Shown: piece after piece, positions 15,799 through 24,223 of the stretch
Layout: each line of letters opens with the position of its first letter
Position numbering within the stretch: position 1 is the stretch's first letter
DNA from: Candidatus Salinicoccus stercoripullorum
GTDB lineage: Bacteria; Bacillota; Bacilli; Staphylococcales; Salinicoccaceae
Direction: 5' to 3'
NCBI GenBank assembly: GCA_019113295.1
Contig: DXHR01000027.1
Span: 1-37,990 of the forward strand
Length of the DNA stretch: 37,990 nucleotides
Notes under the pieces: model-generated
Told to the model about the DNA's origin: nothing
Seen by the model: only the letters and a program-made list of their open reading frames with translations
The model's database searches: none
Translations under genes and position numbers: made by a program

Positions 15799-16320
15799 AT
15801 GAGAAAAACACTGATTTATCTTCAGCATAATCTGGCCGATGTTCAGATCTACGAACTGCCGGAAGGGTATGCATTTGTCCGCTACGAAAAAGGATTGGAA
15901 GAAGATTGGGCGCACATTCTATTGGAATCAGGAGAATTTGACAGTCATAAAGATGCGTTGAAAAGATTTCACAGGGAATTTGGCCAAGTATCTGATTTGG
16001 GAAAGCATATGATCTTTATTGCGAACGAAAAATCGGAACTGGTCGGCACCGTCACCGCATGGCATGGAACATTGAAGGACAGGCTGCGCGGGCGGCTGCA
16101 TTGGTTCAATGTCATGCCGGAATCCCAGGGGAACGGGCTCGGTGTGCCCCTTTTGTCAAAAGGTATGAACATGCTTCAGAACAGTCACGAGGATGCCTAT
16201 CTGAAAGTGGACGTGAATAACGCGGTGCTGATCCGGCTGTTCATCAGCATGGGCTGGAAACCGCTCATCGTCCACTCCTGGGAAGTAAGGGTCTGGGTCC
16301 AGTCAGGCTATCACAGTTAA
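15799..16320 (+). CDS. GNAT-family N-acetyltransferase
   Basis: 173 residues. The acetyl-CoA-binding motif A of GNAT proteins is visible as GRLHWFNVMPESQGNGLGVPLLSKGMNML (Q-G-N-G-L-G), followed by AYLKVDVNNAVLIRLFISMGWKPL, the usual strand-helix end where a residue 'N..A..ly...GF' pattern stands. The substrate is unknown. It sits inside the manP-manA operon, 11 bp after manP, and its TAA shares a base with an ATG just before manA. AAGGA (15786-15790) is 8 nt before the ATG at 15799; an ATG at 15790 overlaps this site and is less likely. Confidence 0.8.
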   Translation: MRKTLIYLQHNLADVQIYELPEGYAFVRYEKGLEEDWAHILLESGEFDSHKDALKRFHREFGQVSDLGKHMIFIANEKSELVGTVTAWHGTLKDRLRGRLHWFNVMPESQGNGLGVPLLSKGMNMLQNSHEDAYLKVDVNNAVLIRLFISMGWKPLIVHSWEVRVWVQSGYHS

Positions 16321-16331
16321 TGGAGGGCAAT

Positions 16332-17282
16332 ATGTTAAAGGAACCGATATTTTTGAAACCGGTACTGCAGGAAAGGATATGGGGCGGAACGAAGCTCCGT
16401 GAAGAGTACGGCTACGAAATCCCGTCGGAGTCGACGGGGGAGGCGTGGGTGATATCCGCCCATCCGAACGGACCATCCACCGTGACCGAAGGTGAATTTG
16501 CAGGAGAGACACTCGGCCAGCTGTGGGAGAACCATGGGGAACTGTTCAATAAAAAGACTGATGGCGAGTATCCGCTCCTCGTCAAAATATTGGATGCTGC
16601 CGATGACTTGTCAGTGCAGGTCCATCCGGATGACCAGTATGCGAAGGAAGTGGAAGGTGCGCCGTACGGCAAGACCGAATGCTGGTATGTACTTGGGGCG
16701 GAAGAGGGCGCGAATCTGATACTCGGCCACAATGCGGCAGACAAGAACGAGTTCGAAAAAATGGTCGAGGAGGGCGAGTGGGAGCAGCTGTTCCGCTACG
16801 TCAAAGTCCAAAAAGGCGACTTCATCTACGTCCCGAGTGGTACGATTCACGCCATCGGACGCGGCATCACGATTTTGGAAGTGCAGCAGAGTTCAGACAT
16901 CACGTACCGTGTCTATGACTATGACAGGACAGACAAAGACGGCAACACCCGTGAACTGCATCTCGACCGGGCGAAGGACGTGACCAACATCCCCCACAAG
17001 GATGCGAATCTGGACTTCGGGACTTCCGAAAAGGATGGCATGACCATCCGGCAGCTGGTCAAAGAGAAGTATTTCACAGTGGAGAAATGGGAAGTTTCCG
17101 CTGATACAGAATACGCTATAAGCGCAGACTTCCTGCAGGTCGACGTCATAGAAGGCCAAGGCAGCATCGTAGTAGCGGGCGAGGAATATGAACTGACCAA
17201 AGGTGTTCATTTCATCCTGCCAAACGGAGTGGGAAAAATTAAACTCGGGGGAGATATGGAACTCATCGTCTCCCATCCATAA
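16332..17282 (+). CDS. manA: Mannose-6-phosphate isomerase, class I
   Basis: 316 residues, the usual length of Bacillus-type ManA. It is a cupin zinc enzyme converting mannose 6-phosphate to fructose 6-phosphate. Motifs are LQERIWGG near the N-terminus, the zinc-binding VQVHPDDQYA and GKTECWYVL, the second-cupin VPSGTIHAIGRGITILEVQQSSDITYRVYDYDR, and a C-terminal small cupin (FILPNGVGKI). GGAGGG (16322-16327) precedes the ATG at 16332 by 4 nt; an ATG at 16320 overlaps the upstream stop but lies before the Shine-Dalgarno. With ManP it forms the complete route from mannose to glycolysis. Confidence 0.92.
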   Translation: MLKEPIFLKPVLQERIWGGTKLREEYGYEIPSESTGEAWVISAHPNGPSTVTEGEFAGETLGQLWENHGELFNKKTDGEYPLLVKILDAADDLSVQVHPDDQYAKEVEGAPYGKTECWYVLGAEEGANLILGHNAADKNEFEKMVEEGEWEQLFRYVKVQKGDFIYVPSGTIHAIGRGITILEVQQSSDITYRVYDYDRTDKDGNTRELHLDRAKDVTNIPHKDANLDFGTSEKDGMTIRQLVKEKYFTVEKWEVSADTEYAISADFLQVDVIEGQGSIVVAGEEYELTKGVHFILPNGVGKIKLGGDMELIVSHP

Positions 17283-17285
17283 ATG

Positions 17286-17327
17286 AATTCAGGCGTCCCC
17301 CCTTTTTGGATGGACGCCTGAATTTTT
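17286..17327 (+). terminator. Rho-independent terminator after manA
   Basis: AATTCAGGCGTCC (17286-17298) pairs perfectly with GGACGCCTGAATT (17312-17324), followed by TTT. It closes the manP operon. Confidence 0.88.
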
Positions 17328-17350
17328 GTGTTTTTATGGGTGTTTGTTGT

Positions 17351-17675
17351 TTAATGTACGTCTGGATCGAAACGAGACGTACGTTAGAGAGTTAATGTAC
17401 GTCTGGACCGAAACGAGACGTACGTTAGAGAGTTAATGTGCGCCTGGATCGAAACGAGACGTACGTTAGAGAGTTAATGTACGCCTGGATTGAAACGAGG
17501 CGTACGTTAGAGAGTTAATGTACGTCTGGACCGAAACGAGACGTACGTTAGAGAGTTAATGTACGCCTGGACCGAAACGAGGTGTACGTTAAAGAGTTAA
17601 TGTACGCCTGGACCGAAACGAGACGTACGTTAGAGAGTTAATGTACGCCTGGATTGAAACGAGACGTACGTTAGA
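17351..17675. repeat. Tandem array of eight 41-bp hairpin-forming units
   Basis: Eight head-to-tail copies with an exact 41-bp period start at 17351, 17392, 17433, 17474, 17515, 17556, 17597 and 17638; the last loses identity after 38 bp. Each unit begins TTAATGTACG, ends CGTTAGAGAG in most copies, and has arms TAATGTACGTCT and AGACGTACGTTA that pair over 12 bp (one T-G wobble) around an 11-nt loop (GGAYYGAAACG). There are no unique spacers, so this is not a CRISPR. All differences between copies are transitions. It fills the space between the manA terminator and the convergent DUF819 gene. I do not recognise the family; it is not the STAR element of S. aureus. Confidence 0.95.
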
Positions 17676-17708
17676 ACTGAAATCGAAGGGCCGTTAAATG
17701 CAAAATCC

Positions 17709-18920
17709 TTACATCATCCCGGCGAACCAAATGCCGAGACCGGTACCGATATAGTTTCCGATGATGTACCCGAGTGTCCCGATGATCAGTATCGGGCCGA
17801 CGAGTTTGGTCCATCCCCGTGAGATTGCCATGGCGGCAGCGGTTGTCGGGCCGCCGATGTTGGCATTGCTGGAAAGGATGATCTCTTCGAGGCTGAATTT
17901 GAACAGTTTGCCGAAAGAGAATGAGATGATCATGTTGATGAAGACGATGATCGCCGCAAACAGCAGGATCAGTGGCGCATTCTGGATGATCAGCGGGATG
18001 GACGCGGGCACACCGATGACTACAAAGAATATGTAGATCAGGAATGTGCCGATTTCCTGAGCACCGTTTATGCTGCTGAAGTATTTGGGAATAAAGGACA
18101 CGAGAAGCAGAGTAATTGTCGTGAGCATCAGATAATCATCGCCGATGATGCCTCTTAAGACGGTCAGGAAGATATTTGCATCGTCAGGTATGACGTTGCT
18201 GAAAAATTCTGCGAGCTTGAAGGATACGGCCACGATGACGAATGAACTTCCGACGGCGAGTGCAATATCGTTGAGTGAAATTTCCTTGCGCTTCCAATAT
18301 GAAGAGGCCTGGTTATCATTCTCGCCGCCGTTCTTTTCGATTTCATCTATGTACGGTGTTTTGTAGTTCTTCTTGAAAAAACCGATTGCCGGAATGGCGA
18401 TGAGTACAAGGAAGTAGAGCGCCATCAGCAGATTGTCTGCCACAACAGTGGACGATACGGTTTCTCCTTCGACATCAAAACGGGTGGCCATTGCGGCGAA
18501 ATTCACACTGCCGCCCGTGTATGAAGCTGAAACCATCGCCCCGATCTCATTGAGCATGGGAATATGATTCCTGAGCAGGAAAAATGCGATGGTCGCTCCG
18601 GCAACAGTCCCAATCGAGCTGATCAGAAAAATCATGAGGAGCCGTCCGCTTTCCTTCCATATCTTTATGATGTTGGACTGGAAAAGAAGAAGCGGTATGG
18701 CAAGCGGCACGACGTAGGCCCACACGACGTCATAGGTCGGTGATTCAATCGGTATTACACCAAAGTTTGCAAGAAACATCGCCCCGACAAGCGCGATGAT
18801 GGCACCGGATAATTTCGATGCCCATTTGAATTTCTGTTCAAGATATATGGAGACTGCAGCCCATCCTACGAGGAATCCCCATAAAAGCCAGCTTTCATCC
18901 GGCGAAATCAAAGAATCCAT
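17709..18920 (-). CDS. DUF819 family integral membrane protein (YjcL-like)
   Basis: 403 residues with about 11-12 hydrophobic segments. ISPDESWLLWGFLVGWAAVSIYLEQ at the N-terminus, FGVIP, ASYTGGSVNFAAMA in the middle and SSNANIGGPTTAAAMAISRGW near the C-terminus are characteristic of the DUF819/YjcL family, whose repeated G-G-S-x-N and G-G-P-T motifs suggest a transporter with two inverted halves. The substrate is unknown. A minus-strand AAGGGGGA precedes the ATG. No terminator of the usual kind lies downstream; the transcript would run into the 41-bp array, whose hairpins could stop or protect it. Confidence 0.85.
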   Translation of the reverse strand: MDSLISPDESWLLWGFLVGWAAVSIYLEQKFKWASKLSGAIIALVGAMFLANFGVIPIESPTYDVVWAYVVPLAIPLLLFQSNIIKIWKESGRLLMIFLISSIGTVAGATIAFFLLRNHIPMLNEIGAMVSASYTGGSVNFAAMATRFDVEGETVSSTVVADNLLMALYFLVLIAIPAIGFFKKNYKTPYIDEIEKNGGENDNQASSYWKRKEISLNDIALAVGSSFVIVAVSFKLAEFFSNVIPDDANIFLTVLRGIIGDDYLMLTTITLLLVSFIPKYFSSINGAQEIGTFLIYIFFVVIGVPASIPLIIQNAPLILLFAAIIVFINMIISFSFGKLFKFSLEEIILSSNANIGGPTTAAAMAISRGWTKLVGPILIIGTLGYIIGNYIGTGLGIWFAGMM

Positions 18921-18946
18921 TATGTATTTCCCCCTTTATGAATCCG

Positions 18947-18975
18947 ATTATAATCCAAAAAGAGAACGATATCTA
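18947..18975 (-). promoter_or_regulatory. Promoter of the DUF819 gene
   Basis: On the minus strand TAGATA (18975-18970), a 17-bp spacer and a perfect TATAAT (18952-18947) lie 26 bp before the start codon. Confidence 0.6.
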
Positions 18976-19002
18976 ATTTTTCAGGCAATCCTGCAAAAGG
19001 GA

Positions 19003-19039
19003 CAAAAAAAGACCACAGGATAAGAAATCCTGCGGTCTT
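19003..19039 (-). terminator. Terminator of tRNA-Ala
   Basis: On the minus strand AAGACCGCAGGA (19039-19028) pairs with TCCTGTGGTCTT (19020-19009), followed by a T run down to about 19003. Confidence 0.8.
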
Positions 19040-19050
19040 CCGTAATGTGA

Positions 19051-19123
19051 TGGAGCCAAGGGGGCTCGAACCCCTGACCTTTGCGCTGCCAGCGCAACGC
19101 TCTCCCAGCTGAGCTATGGCCCC
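19051..19123 (-). tRNA. tRNA-Ala (anticodon GGC)
   Basis: 73 nt on the minus strand folding as a complete cloverleaf. The acceptor arms are GGGGCCA and TGGCTCC with the G3-U70 pair that identifies alanine tRNA, the D-arm contains AGCTCAGCTGGGAGAGC, the anticodon arm is TTGCG-CTGGCAG-CGCAA with GGC at positions 34-36, and the T-arm has GGTTCGAGCCC. The discriminator is A and the 3' CCA is not encoded. It has its own promoter and terminator. No duplicate of its 3' end was seen in the window, so there is no sign of an integrated element here. Confidence 0.96.
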
Positions 19124-19144
19124 TATGTACTGAATACATACCTT

Positions 19145-19173
19145 ATTGTAGGACATAACAGGAATTTATTCAA
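19145..19173 (-). promoter_or_regulatory. Promoter of tRNA-Ala
   Basis: On the minus strand TTGAAT (19173-19168), a 17-bp spacer and TACAAT (19150-19145) stand about 22 bp before the mature tRNA 5' end. The -35 lies only a few bases downstream of the LicR-like stop codon. Confidence 0.7.
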
Positions 19174-19181
19174 TACATTAT

Positions 19182-21086
19182 TCATTTATTGATCTTTTTG
19201 ATGAATTCAAGTGGGTCGCCTGCGCTGATGAGGTCTGTGACCTTATCCGGATTCTCTATGGTTTCGCCCAGAGTGTCGTAGACAACCTGCAGGTCTTCAT
19301 GGCTTCCCTTTTTGACCATCAGCATGCAGATAAGCTGCACTTTGTGTTCACCCCAGACCACCGGCTTGTCCAGTGTCATGAACGACAGAAAGGTCTCTCC
19401 GGACTGCGGCACAAGGGGGTGGGGGACTGCAATCCGGTTGCCGAATGATGTCGGCATGACCGCCTCCCTTTCCATGACGGAAGACAGGAAGGTATCATCA
19501 GCCAGTCCCTTTTCCCTGAACATGCTATCGAAATGGGACAGGACCGCCTCTTTGGAACCCAGATCTTGCCCGATGAATACAAGATCATCCCTGATATAGT
19601 CGCTGAATACACCGGATTCATTCTGGACAATGAATCTTTCGATTCTCTTCAGATCATTATTATTCATTATCGCATTCACTTCGATGACCGGTACCGGCAT
19701 TACGGCTTCGACGGGGATCGAGCTGATGATGAAGTCGATTCCGGACAGGGCATGCTCTCCGAGCCTGTAATACTGCATTGTATCCACGACTTCAAGTGAC
19801 TGGCCGAAATGGTTCCTGAGCTTATAGTAGATGAGCTGGGATGTTCCGGCGCCGGATGCACATACGACGATGCATCTTTTCGGTGCAGTTTTCAGTTTGC
19901 CTCGCTCGATTGCACCGCCGATGTGCAGGGCAATATAGCCGATTTCATTTTCATCCATCACTGTGTCCGTTTCGGATTCGATGATCTTTCCCGCGTAAAC
20001 GGCGATCTCGAACGCCAGCGGGTAATGCTGGCGGATATCCTCGAGCATCGGATTTCTGACATTCATGTGGTAGCGATGGCGGTTTATTGCGGGTTTCAGA
20101 TGGAGCAACAGGGACAGACGAAGTTCCTTATCCCGCCGGATCTGCATAGTGTACTGCCTGTCCACGGCCCTGAGTGTCCGGTCTATGACACGCTGCAGTT
20201 CTCTGTCATAATCTTTTTCGACGTCGCCGTCCGCCTGGCTGATGATTTTCGTGCCGGACAAATGGAGTGATATATATATGGTCTCATAAGCCGGGAATAC
20301 CACGCGGAATGAAGACTCGCAACTTTCGACGATTTGCTTCGCAATCATATGTTCGCGGTGGTTCGTCAGTGTGTTCAGTGCCGTGTTCTGTTCATCGACC
20401 GAATGGCCGCCGCGGATTCGGTGCAGTGCAATCGCAATGTGGATCACGAGGTTGTTGATTGCAATGTCCGTCATGACGAGGTGATTGTCATCGAGTGCTT
20501 CTGTCACCACTTCGTGTATTGCACTGATTTCCCCGCTGTCGAAATAATCGGATGACGGTTCTGACTTATGGGCCCGTCGGTCAAATACATACTGGCTCAG
20601 ACAGAACCTCATGTTCATTTCAGTGCCGGAGGCACGCATGCCATAGTTCGGCCTGGACTCGATTTCAAGATTGTACTGTGCAAACGTCTTTTTGACGGCT
20701 TTCAGATCATTCTGCAGCGTCGACCGACTGATGAACAACGCATTGGCAAGGTCGTCGGATTTTATATATCTGCCCGTAAGGAGCAGCTCGCATATGATGA
20801 ACGTCACGCGATCTTCATGAGTGGCGGGTGTTTCACATGTACGTCCCGTCGACTCTTTCAGAAAGGATTTGAAGGCATCAACGTCTTCTATGACGAGAAG
20901 ATAGCCTTGGCCCATGAGAGACTGAATTTCTGCACCTTCGGCACCGATTGCCAGATTGACCAGTTTGATATCCTCTCTGATGGTGCGGGCCGTCACATCA
21001 TTCATCCCGGCGAGATGGGTGCCGGAGACCGGGTAGTCATATTTCATCAGTTCCTGTACAATCGCCTGCTGCCTTGGTTCCAACAT
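19182..21086 (-). CDS. licR: LicR-like PRD-containing transcriptional activator with EIIB and EIIA domains
   Basis: 634 residues, near the 641 of B. subtilis LicR. Order: N-terminal winged helix (MLEPRQQAIVQELMKYDYPVSGTHLA), a second helix-turn-helix near 80-140 (YIKSDDLANALFISRSTLQNDLKAV), PRD1 with His in VIHIAIALHRIRGGH and YISLHLSG, PRD2 with His in LLLHLKPAINRHRYHM and IALHIGGAIER, an EIIB-like domain with Cys in CIVVCASGAGTSQLIYYKL, and a C-terminal EIIA domain with His in FGNRIAVPHPLVP. Such proteins are activated or blocked by PTS phosphorylation at these residues. The start follows AGGTG by 6 nt; ATG at 21092 and GTG at 21095 are alternatives. It is the last gene of the lic operon and probably controls the promoter near 24580-24630. 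Confidence 0.9.
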   Translation of the reverse strand: MLEPRQQAIVQELMKYDYPVSGTHLAGMNDVTARTIREDIKLVNLAIGAEGAEIQSLMGQGYLLVIEDVDAFKSFLKESTGRTCETPATHEDRVTFIICELLLTGRYIKSDDLANALFISRSTLQNDLKAVKKTFAQYNLEIESRPNYGMRASGTEMNMRFCLSQYVFDRRAHKSEPSSDYFDSGEISAIHEVVTEALDDNHLVMTDIAINNLVIHIAIALHRIRGGHSVDEQNTALNTLTNHREHMIAKQIVESCESSFRVVFPAYETIYISLHLSGTKIISQADGDVEKDYDRELQRVIDRTLRAVDRQYTMQIRRDKELRLSLLLHLKPAINRHRYHMNVRNPMLEDIRQHYPLAFEIAVYAGKIIESETDTVMDENEIGYIALHIGGAIERGKLKTAPKRCIVVCASGAGTSQLIYYKLRNHFGQSLEVVDTMQYYRLGEHALSGIDFIISSIPVEAVMPVPVIEVNAIMNNNDLKRIERFIVQNESGVFSDYIRDDLVFIGQDLGSKEAVLSHFDSMFREKGLADDTFLSSVMEREAVMPTSFGNRIAVPHPLVPQSGETFLSFMTLDKPVVWGEHKVQLICMLMVKKGSHEDLQVVYDTLGETIENPDKVTDLISAGDPLEFIKKINK

Positions 21087-21118
21087 TTTCATCACCTTTT
21101 CCTCATCCCCTGCTAAGG

Positions 21119-21145
21119 AAAGGTCCGGACGAAATCCGGACCTTT
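21119..21145 (-). other. Intercistronic hairpin between the 6-phospho-beta-glucosidase and licR
   Basis: AAAGGTCCGGA and TCCGGACCTTT form a perfect 11-bp stem with a 5-nt loop. On the minus strand it is followed by a C-interrupted U stretch, too weak for a full terminator. It could partly terminate the operon transcript or protect the upstream mRNA, lowering licR expression. Confidence 0.65.
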
Positions 21146-21153
21146 AAAAATTT

Positions 21154-22548
21154 CTATTCATCGAAGCCGTGAGCCTCGGATACTTCTTTGATCCAACGGC
21201 CCGATTTCTTGATTGTGCGCTTCTGGGTTTCGATATCCACAGAAATGAATCCATATCTGTTCTTATAGGCATTCGACCATGACCAGTTGTCCATCGTCGT
21301 CCACATATGATATCCCCGCACATTTGAACCTTCCTGATGGGCCCTGTGCACCCATTTCAGATGTTCTTTGACGAAATCGATTCTGTAATCATCCTGGATT
21401 TCACCGTTTTCGAGGAACCTGCTTTCGTTCTGGACACCCATGCCGTTTTCAGAAATGAAGGACTCGATATTGCCGTAGTTCTCCTTCAGGTTGATTAAAA
21501 TGTCATAGATGCCTTTTTCGTAGATTTCCCATCCGCGGTATTCATTCATCTTCCTGCCCGGCATCACATATGCATCGAAGTACCATTCCGGCAGGAAAGG
21601 ACCGTCCGGGTTCGGAACATGTTCTTTCGCTTTCACACGTCGTGGCTGGTAGTAGTTCACACCGAGTATGTCGACGGTGTTTTCCTTGAGCAGCGTTTTA
21701 TCATCCGGTTCAGTGGATGGTGCGATGCCGTGCAGCTTCACGATTTCCTTCAGTTTTTCTGGATAGTCACCCAGCACGGAAGGGTCGAGGAAGCTCCTGT
21801 TGAAGAATAGGTCCGCTGCTTCCGATGCTCTCAGGTCGGCAGAATTCCGGCTTCTCGGATAAGAAGGGGTCAGGTTGAGTATGATGCCTATTTTACCATT
21901 GTTTACATCCATTTCATGGAATGCTTTCACTGCTTTCGCACTGGCGACTGCCGTGTTGTATGCAACCTGCACCGCTGCTTTGGCGTCCACTTTGTTGGGG
22001 TAGTGGAAATCGTAGAGATATCCGCCCTCCACCGGCACAATCGGCTCGTTGAATGTAAACCATTTGGAGACCCTGTCACCGAACAGTTTGAAAGCAATCC
22101 TTGCATATGCCTCATACGCATCCACTGTTTCCCTCGTTTCCCATCCGCCTTCTTCCTGAAGCGCCATCGGCATGTCGAAGTGATACAGGTTAACGAACGG
22201 CTCGATGTCATTATCGAGAAGCTCATCAATCAGATCGTTATAGAAGTCCACAGCTTTCTGGTTCACTTCGCCTGTACCGTCCGGGATGAGACGCGACCAT
22301 GAGAACGAAATCCTGAATGTATTGTGTCCGATTTCCCTGATCAGCCTGATGTCATCTTTATACGTATTCAGGAAATCGGACGTCACTTCCGGTCCGACAT
22401 TCTGATAGAAGCGGTTGGGTTCTGTCTCATACCAGTGATCCCAGATGGACTGTCCTTTGCCGTCGCCATCGTTGGTTCCTTCTATCTGAGTGGCGGAAGT
22501 AGCGCTTCCCCACCAGAAGTCCTGTGGAAACTGATACTTTACTGTCAT
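21154..22548 (-). CDS. bglA: 6-phospho-beta-glucosidase, glycoside hydrolase family 1
   Basis: 464 residues. The GH1 start FPQDFWWGSATSATQIEG, acid/base Glu168 in FTFNEP and nucleophile Glu367 in FISENGMG are present. In the aglycone end DNWSWSNAYKNRYGFISVD (about 420-438) a Ser replaces the Glu of ordinary beta-glucosidases and K429/Y432 follow, the pattern for 6-phosphorylated sugars. It would hydrolyse cellobiose-6-phosphate or similar products of the adjacent PTS into glucose and glucose 6-phosphate. The B. subtilis lic operon uses a GH4 enzyme (LicH) at this step. AGGAGGT precedes the ATG at 22548; codons upstream to 22569 overlap the IIA gene and are unlikely. Confidence 0.9.
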   Translation of the reverse strand: MTVKYQFPQDFWWGSATSATQIEGTNDGDGKGQSIWDHWYETEPNRFYQNVGPEVTSDFLNTYKDDIRLIREIGHNTFRISFSWSRLIPDGTGEVNQKAVDFYNDLIDELLDNDIEPFVNLYHFDMPMALQEEGGWETRETVDAYEAYARIAFKLFGDRVSKWFTFNEPIVPVEGGYLYDFHYPNKVDAKAAVQVAYNTAVASAKAVKAFHEMDVNNGKIGIILNLTPSYPRSRNSADLRASEAADLFFNRSFLDPSVLGDYPEKLKEIVKLHGIAPSTEPDDKTLLKENTVDILGVNYYQPRRVKAKEHVPNPDGPFLPEWYFDAYVMPGRKMNEYRGWEIYEKGIYDILINLKENYGNIESFISENGMGVQNESRFLENGEIQDDYRIDFVKEHLKWVHRAHQEGSNVRGYHMWTTMDNWSWSNAYKNRYGFISVDIETQKRTIKKSGRWIKEVSEAHGFDE

Positions 22549-22552
22549 TGTA

Positions 22553-22873
22553 TTACCTCCTGGTTCCATTTTTGTACAGTTCTATGAACTCGATTGCCAT
22601 GTCCCTCACTGTCATCGCGTTCATCAGATGATCCTGGGAGTGCACCAGGATCACATTGACGGAGGCGCCTTCGCCTCTGGCTTCCAATTGGAGCAGTTCA
22701 GTCTGGTGGTTATGCGCCTTTCCGAGCTCTGCGTTTGCATCTTCAATCAGTTGGTCCGCCTTCTCAAATTCACCTTCTTTGGCATGCTGGATCGCTTCCA
22801 TGGCATTCGATCTGCCGTTGCCGCCATACAGAATGATCTGGAACGCTATTTCATTGATTTTTTCCATATCCAT
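22553..22873 (-). CDS. licA: PTS beta-glucoside/cellobiose EIIA component
   Basis: 106 residues, the all-helical EIIA of the lactose/cellobiose family, which passes phosphate from HPr to EIIB. EIAFQIILYGGNGRSNAMEAI and the C-terminal NVILVHSQDHLMNAMTVRDMA are typical; His78 in LVHSQDH is the phosphorylated residue. The ATG at 22873 lies 8 nt after GAGAGG; a GTG three codons earlier overlaps this site. It stands 4 bp before the glucosidase gene and 38 bp after the EIIC gene. Confidence 0.92.
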   Translation of the reverse strand: MDMEKINEIAFQIILYGGNGRSNAMEAIQHAKEGEFEKADQLIEDANAELGKAHNHQTELLQLEARGEGASVNVILVHSQDHLMNAMTVRDMAIEFIELYKNGTRR

Positions 22874-22911
22874 GTTTTTCACCTCTCGAGCGTCAGAAAG
22901 ACTGTCTTCGC

Positions 22912-24204
22912 TCAGTTTTCTTTATTTCCGGCAGATTTTTCACCTTCATAATACTGTTTGTCCATCACTTTGAGGAACGGCCACCAGATGACCATCACAA
23001 TCGCAAGATTGACGGCCTGGAGTGCAGCACCCTGCCATGCGTTTCCGGTGGCGAGGAATCCGCTCAGAAGCGGCGGTGTCGTCCACGGCACGATGATGCC
23101 TGCAGGTTTGGGGACCAGTCCGAGTGACATTGAATAATAAGTGACAACCGTTACGACTACTGGTGCGACAAGCCATGGTATCAGGATCAGCGGATTCATG
23201 ACGATCGGCAGACCGAAGATGATCGGTTCATTCACGTTGAATATGCCGGCCGGTGCACCGAGTTTGCCCAGCTCCTTGAGCTGTCTGCTTTTTCCGATGG
23301 CAAATATGAGGATGATGACTGCGAGCGTCATCCCTGTACCTCCCATGCCGACCAGGAACGTGTCGATGAACTGCTTTGTAATGACGTTCGGCAGTTCCTG
23401 TCCGTTTTGGAATGCCTGCAGGTTCTGGTCATTCAAAGCATACCAGATCGGGTCGAACACAGAGTTGACGATGATCTGTCCATGCAATCCGAAGAACCAG
23501 AACAGCTGGATGAAGAGGACCGCGACAATCGTCGCCGGCAGTCCGCTGCCGAGCACCGTCAGTGGTTCCTGGATGATTGAGTAGATGAAAGTCTGAGCCG
23601 TTTCAAAGTTTGTGATGCTGAACAGGAAGCGGATCAGGAGAAACACGGACAGCGTCAGTGTAATCGGTATCAGCGCGCTGAACGATTTCGATACCGCACC
23701 CGGGACCCCGGCGGGCATTTTGATCGCCCAGCCCCTGTTTACGAAGAAACGGTACAGCTCTGCGGAAACGAAAGCAGTGATGATACCGAGAAACATCCCT
23801 TCCGCTCCGAGTACCGATGTCGGAATGACACCGGTGGTATCCTCAAGCACCTGTGGTGTAAGGATCAGGAAAGCCGCAAGGGCCACGACACCGCCATATA
23901 TCGATTCAAGACCGTAGGACTCAGTCAATTTATACCCGATGCCGATGATGACGAACAGTCCCATTATGCTGAGTGTTGCAGCAGATGCGGGCCCCAGTGC
24001 GTCCTGATAGGCGGCGAATGCCTCTTCGCCTATCAGCATGTCCAGAAACGGGAAGTTCGCAATGACGACGAATATAGAACCGAAGATGATCAGTGGGAGG
24101 GCGACCATGAAACCGTCGCGCAGTGCCGTCAGATATCTGTTGTTGTTCAGCTTGTCTGCAATAGGCAGCAGTACCCCTTCAAGAAAGCTCATGAATTTAT
24201 TCAT
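22912..24204 (-). CDS. licC: PTS beta-glucoside/cellobiose EIIC permease
   Basis: 430 residues with about ten membrane helices. The N-terminus NKFMSFLEGVLLPIADKLNNNRYLTALRDGFMVALPLIIFGSIF is the standard start of the lactose/cellobiose EIIC family (CelB, LicC), and FNVNEPIIFGLPIVMNPLILIPW and PAGIIVPWTTPPLLSGFLATG are its conserved substrate-loop segments. It transports the disaccharide during phosphorylation. GGGGTGG lies 5 nt before the ATG at 24204; a GTG three codons upstream is less likely. It follows the EIIB gene by 19 bp. Confidence 0.92.
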   Translation of the reverse strand: MNKFMSFLEGVLLPIADKLNNNRYLTALRDGFMVALPLIIFGSIFVVIANFPFLDMLIGEEAFAAYQDALGPASAATLSIMGLFVIIGIGYKLTESYGLESIYGGVVALAAFLILTPQVLEDTTGVIPTSVLGAEGMFLGIITAFVSAELYRFFVNRGWAIKMPAGVPGAVSKSFSALIPITLTLSVFLLIRFLFSITNFETAQTFIYSIIQEPLTVLGSGLPATIVAVLFIQLFWFFGLHGQIIVNSVFDPIWYALNDQNLQAFQNGQELPNVITKQFIDTFLVGMGGTGMTLAVIILIFAIGKSRQLKELGKLGAPAGIFNVNEPIIFGLPIVMNPLILIPWLVAPVVVTVVTYYSMSLGLVPKPAGIIVPWTTPPLLSGFLATGNAWQGAALQAVNLAIVMVIWWPFLKVMDKQYYEGEKSAGNKEN

Positions 24205-24223
24205 AATTTCCACCCCGTATTAT

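Noticed and set aside
17351-17675. CRISPR array
   Set aside because: The units are contiguous with a constant 41-bp period and contain no unique spacers; no cas gene is near.
19051-19123. tRNA-Ala as an integration site of a genomic island
   Set aside because: No integrase gene and no second copy of the tRNA 3' end were seen on either side within the window.
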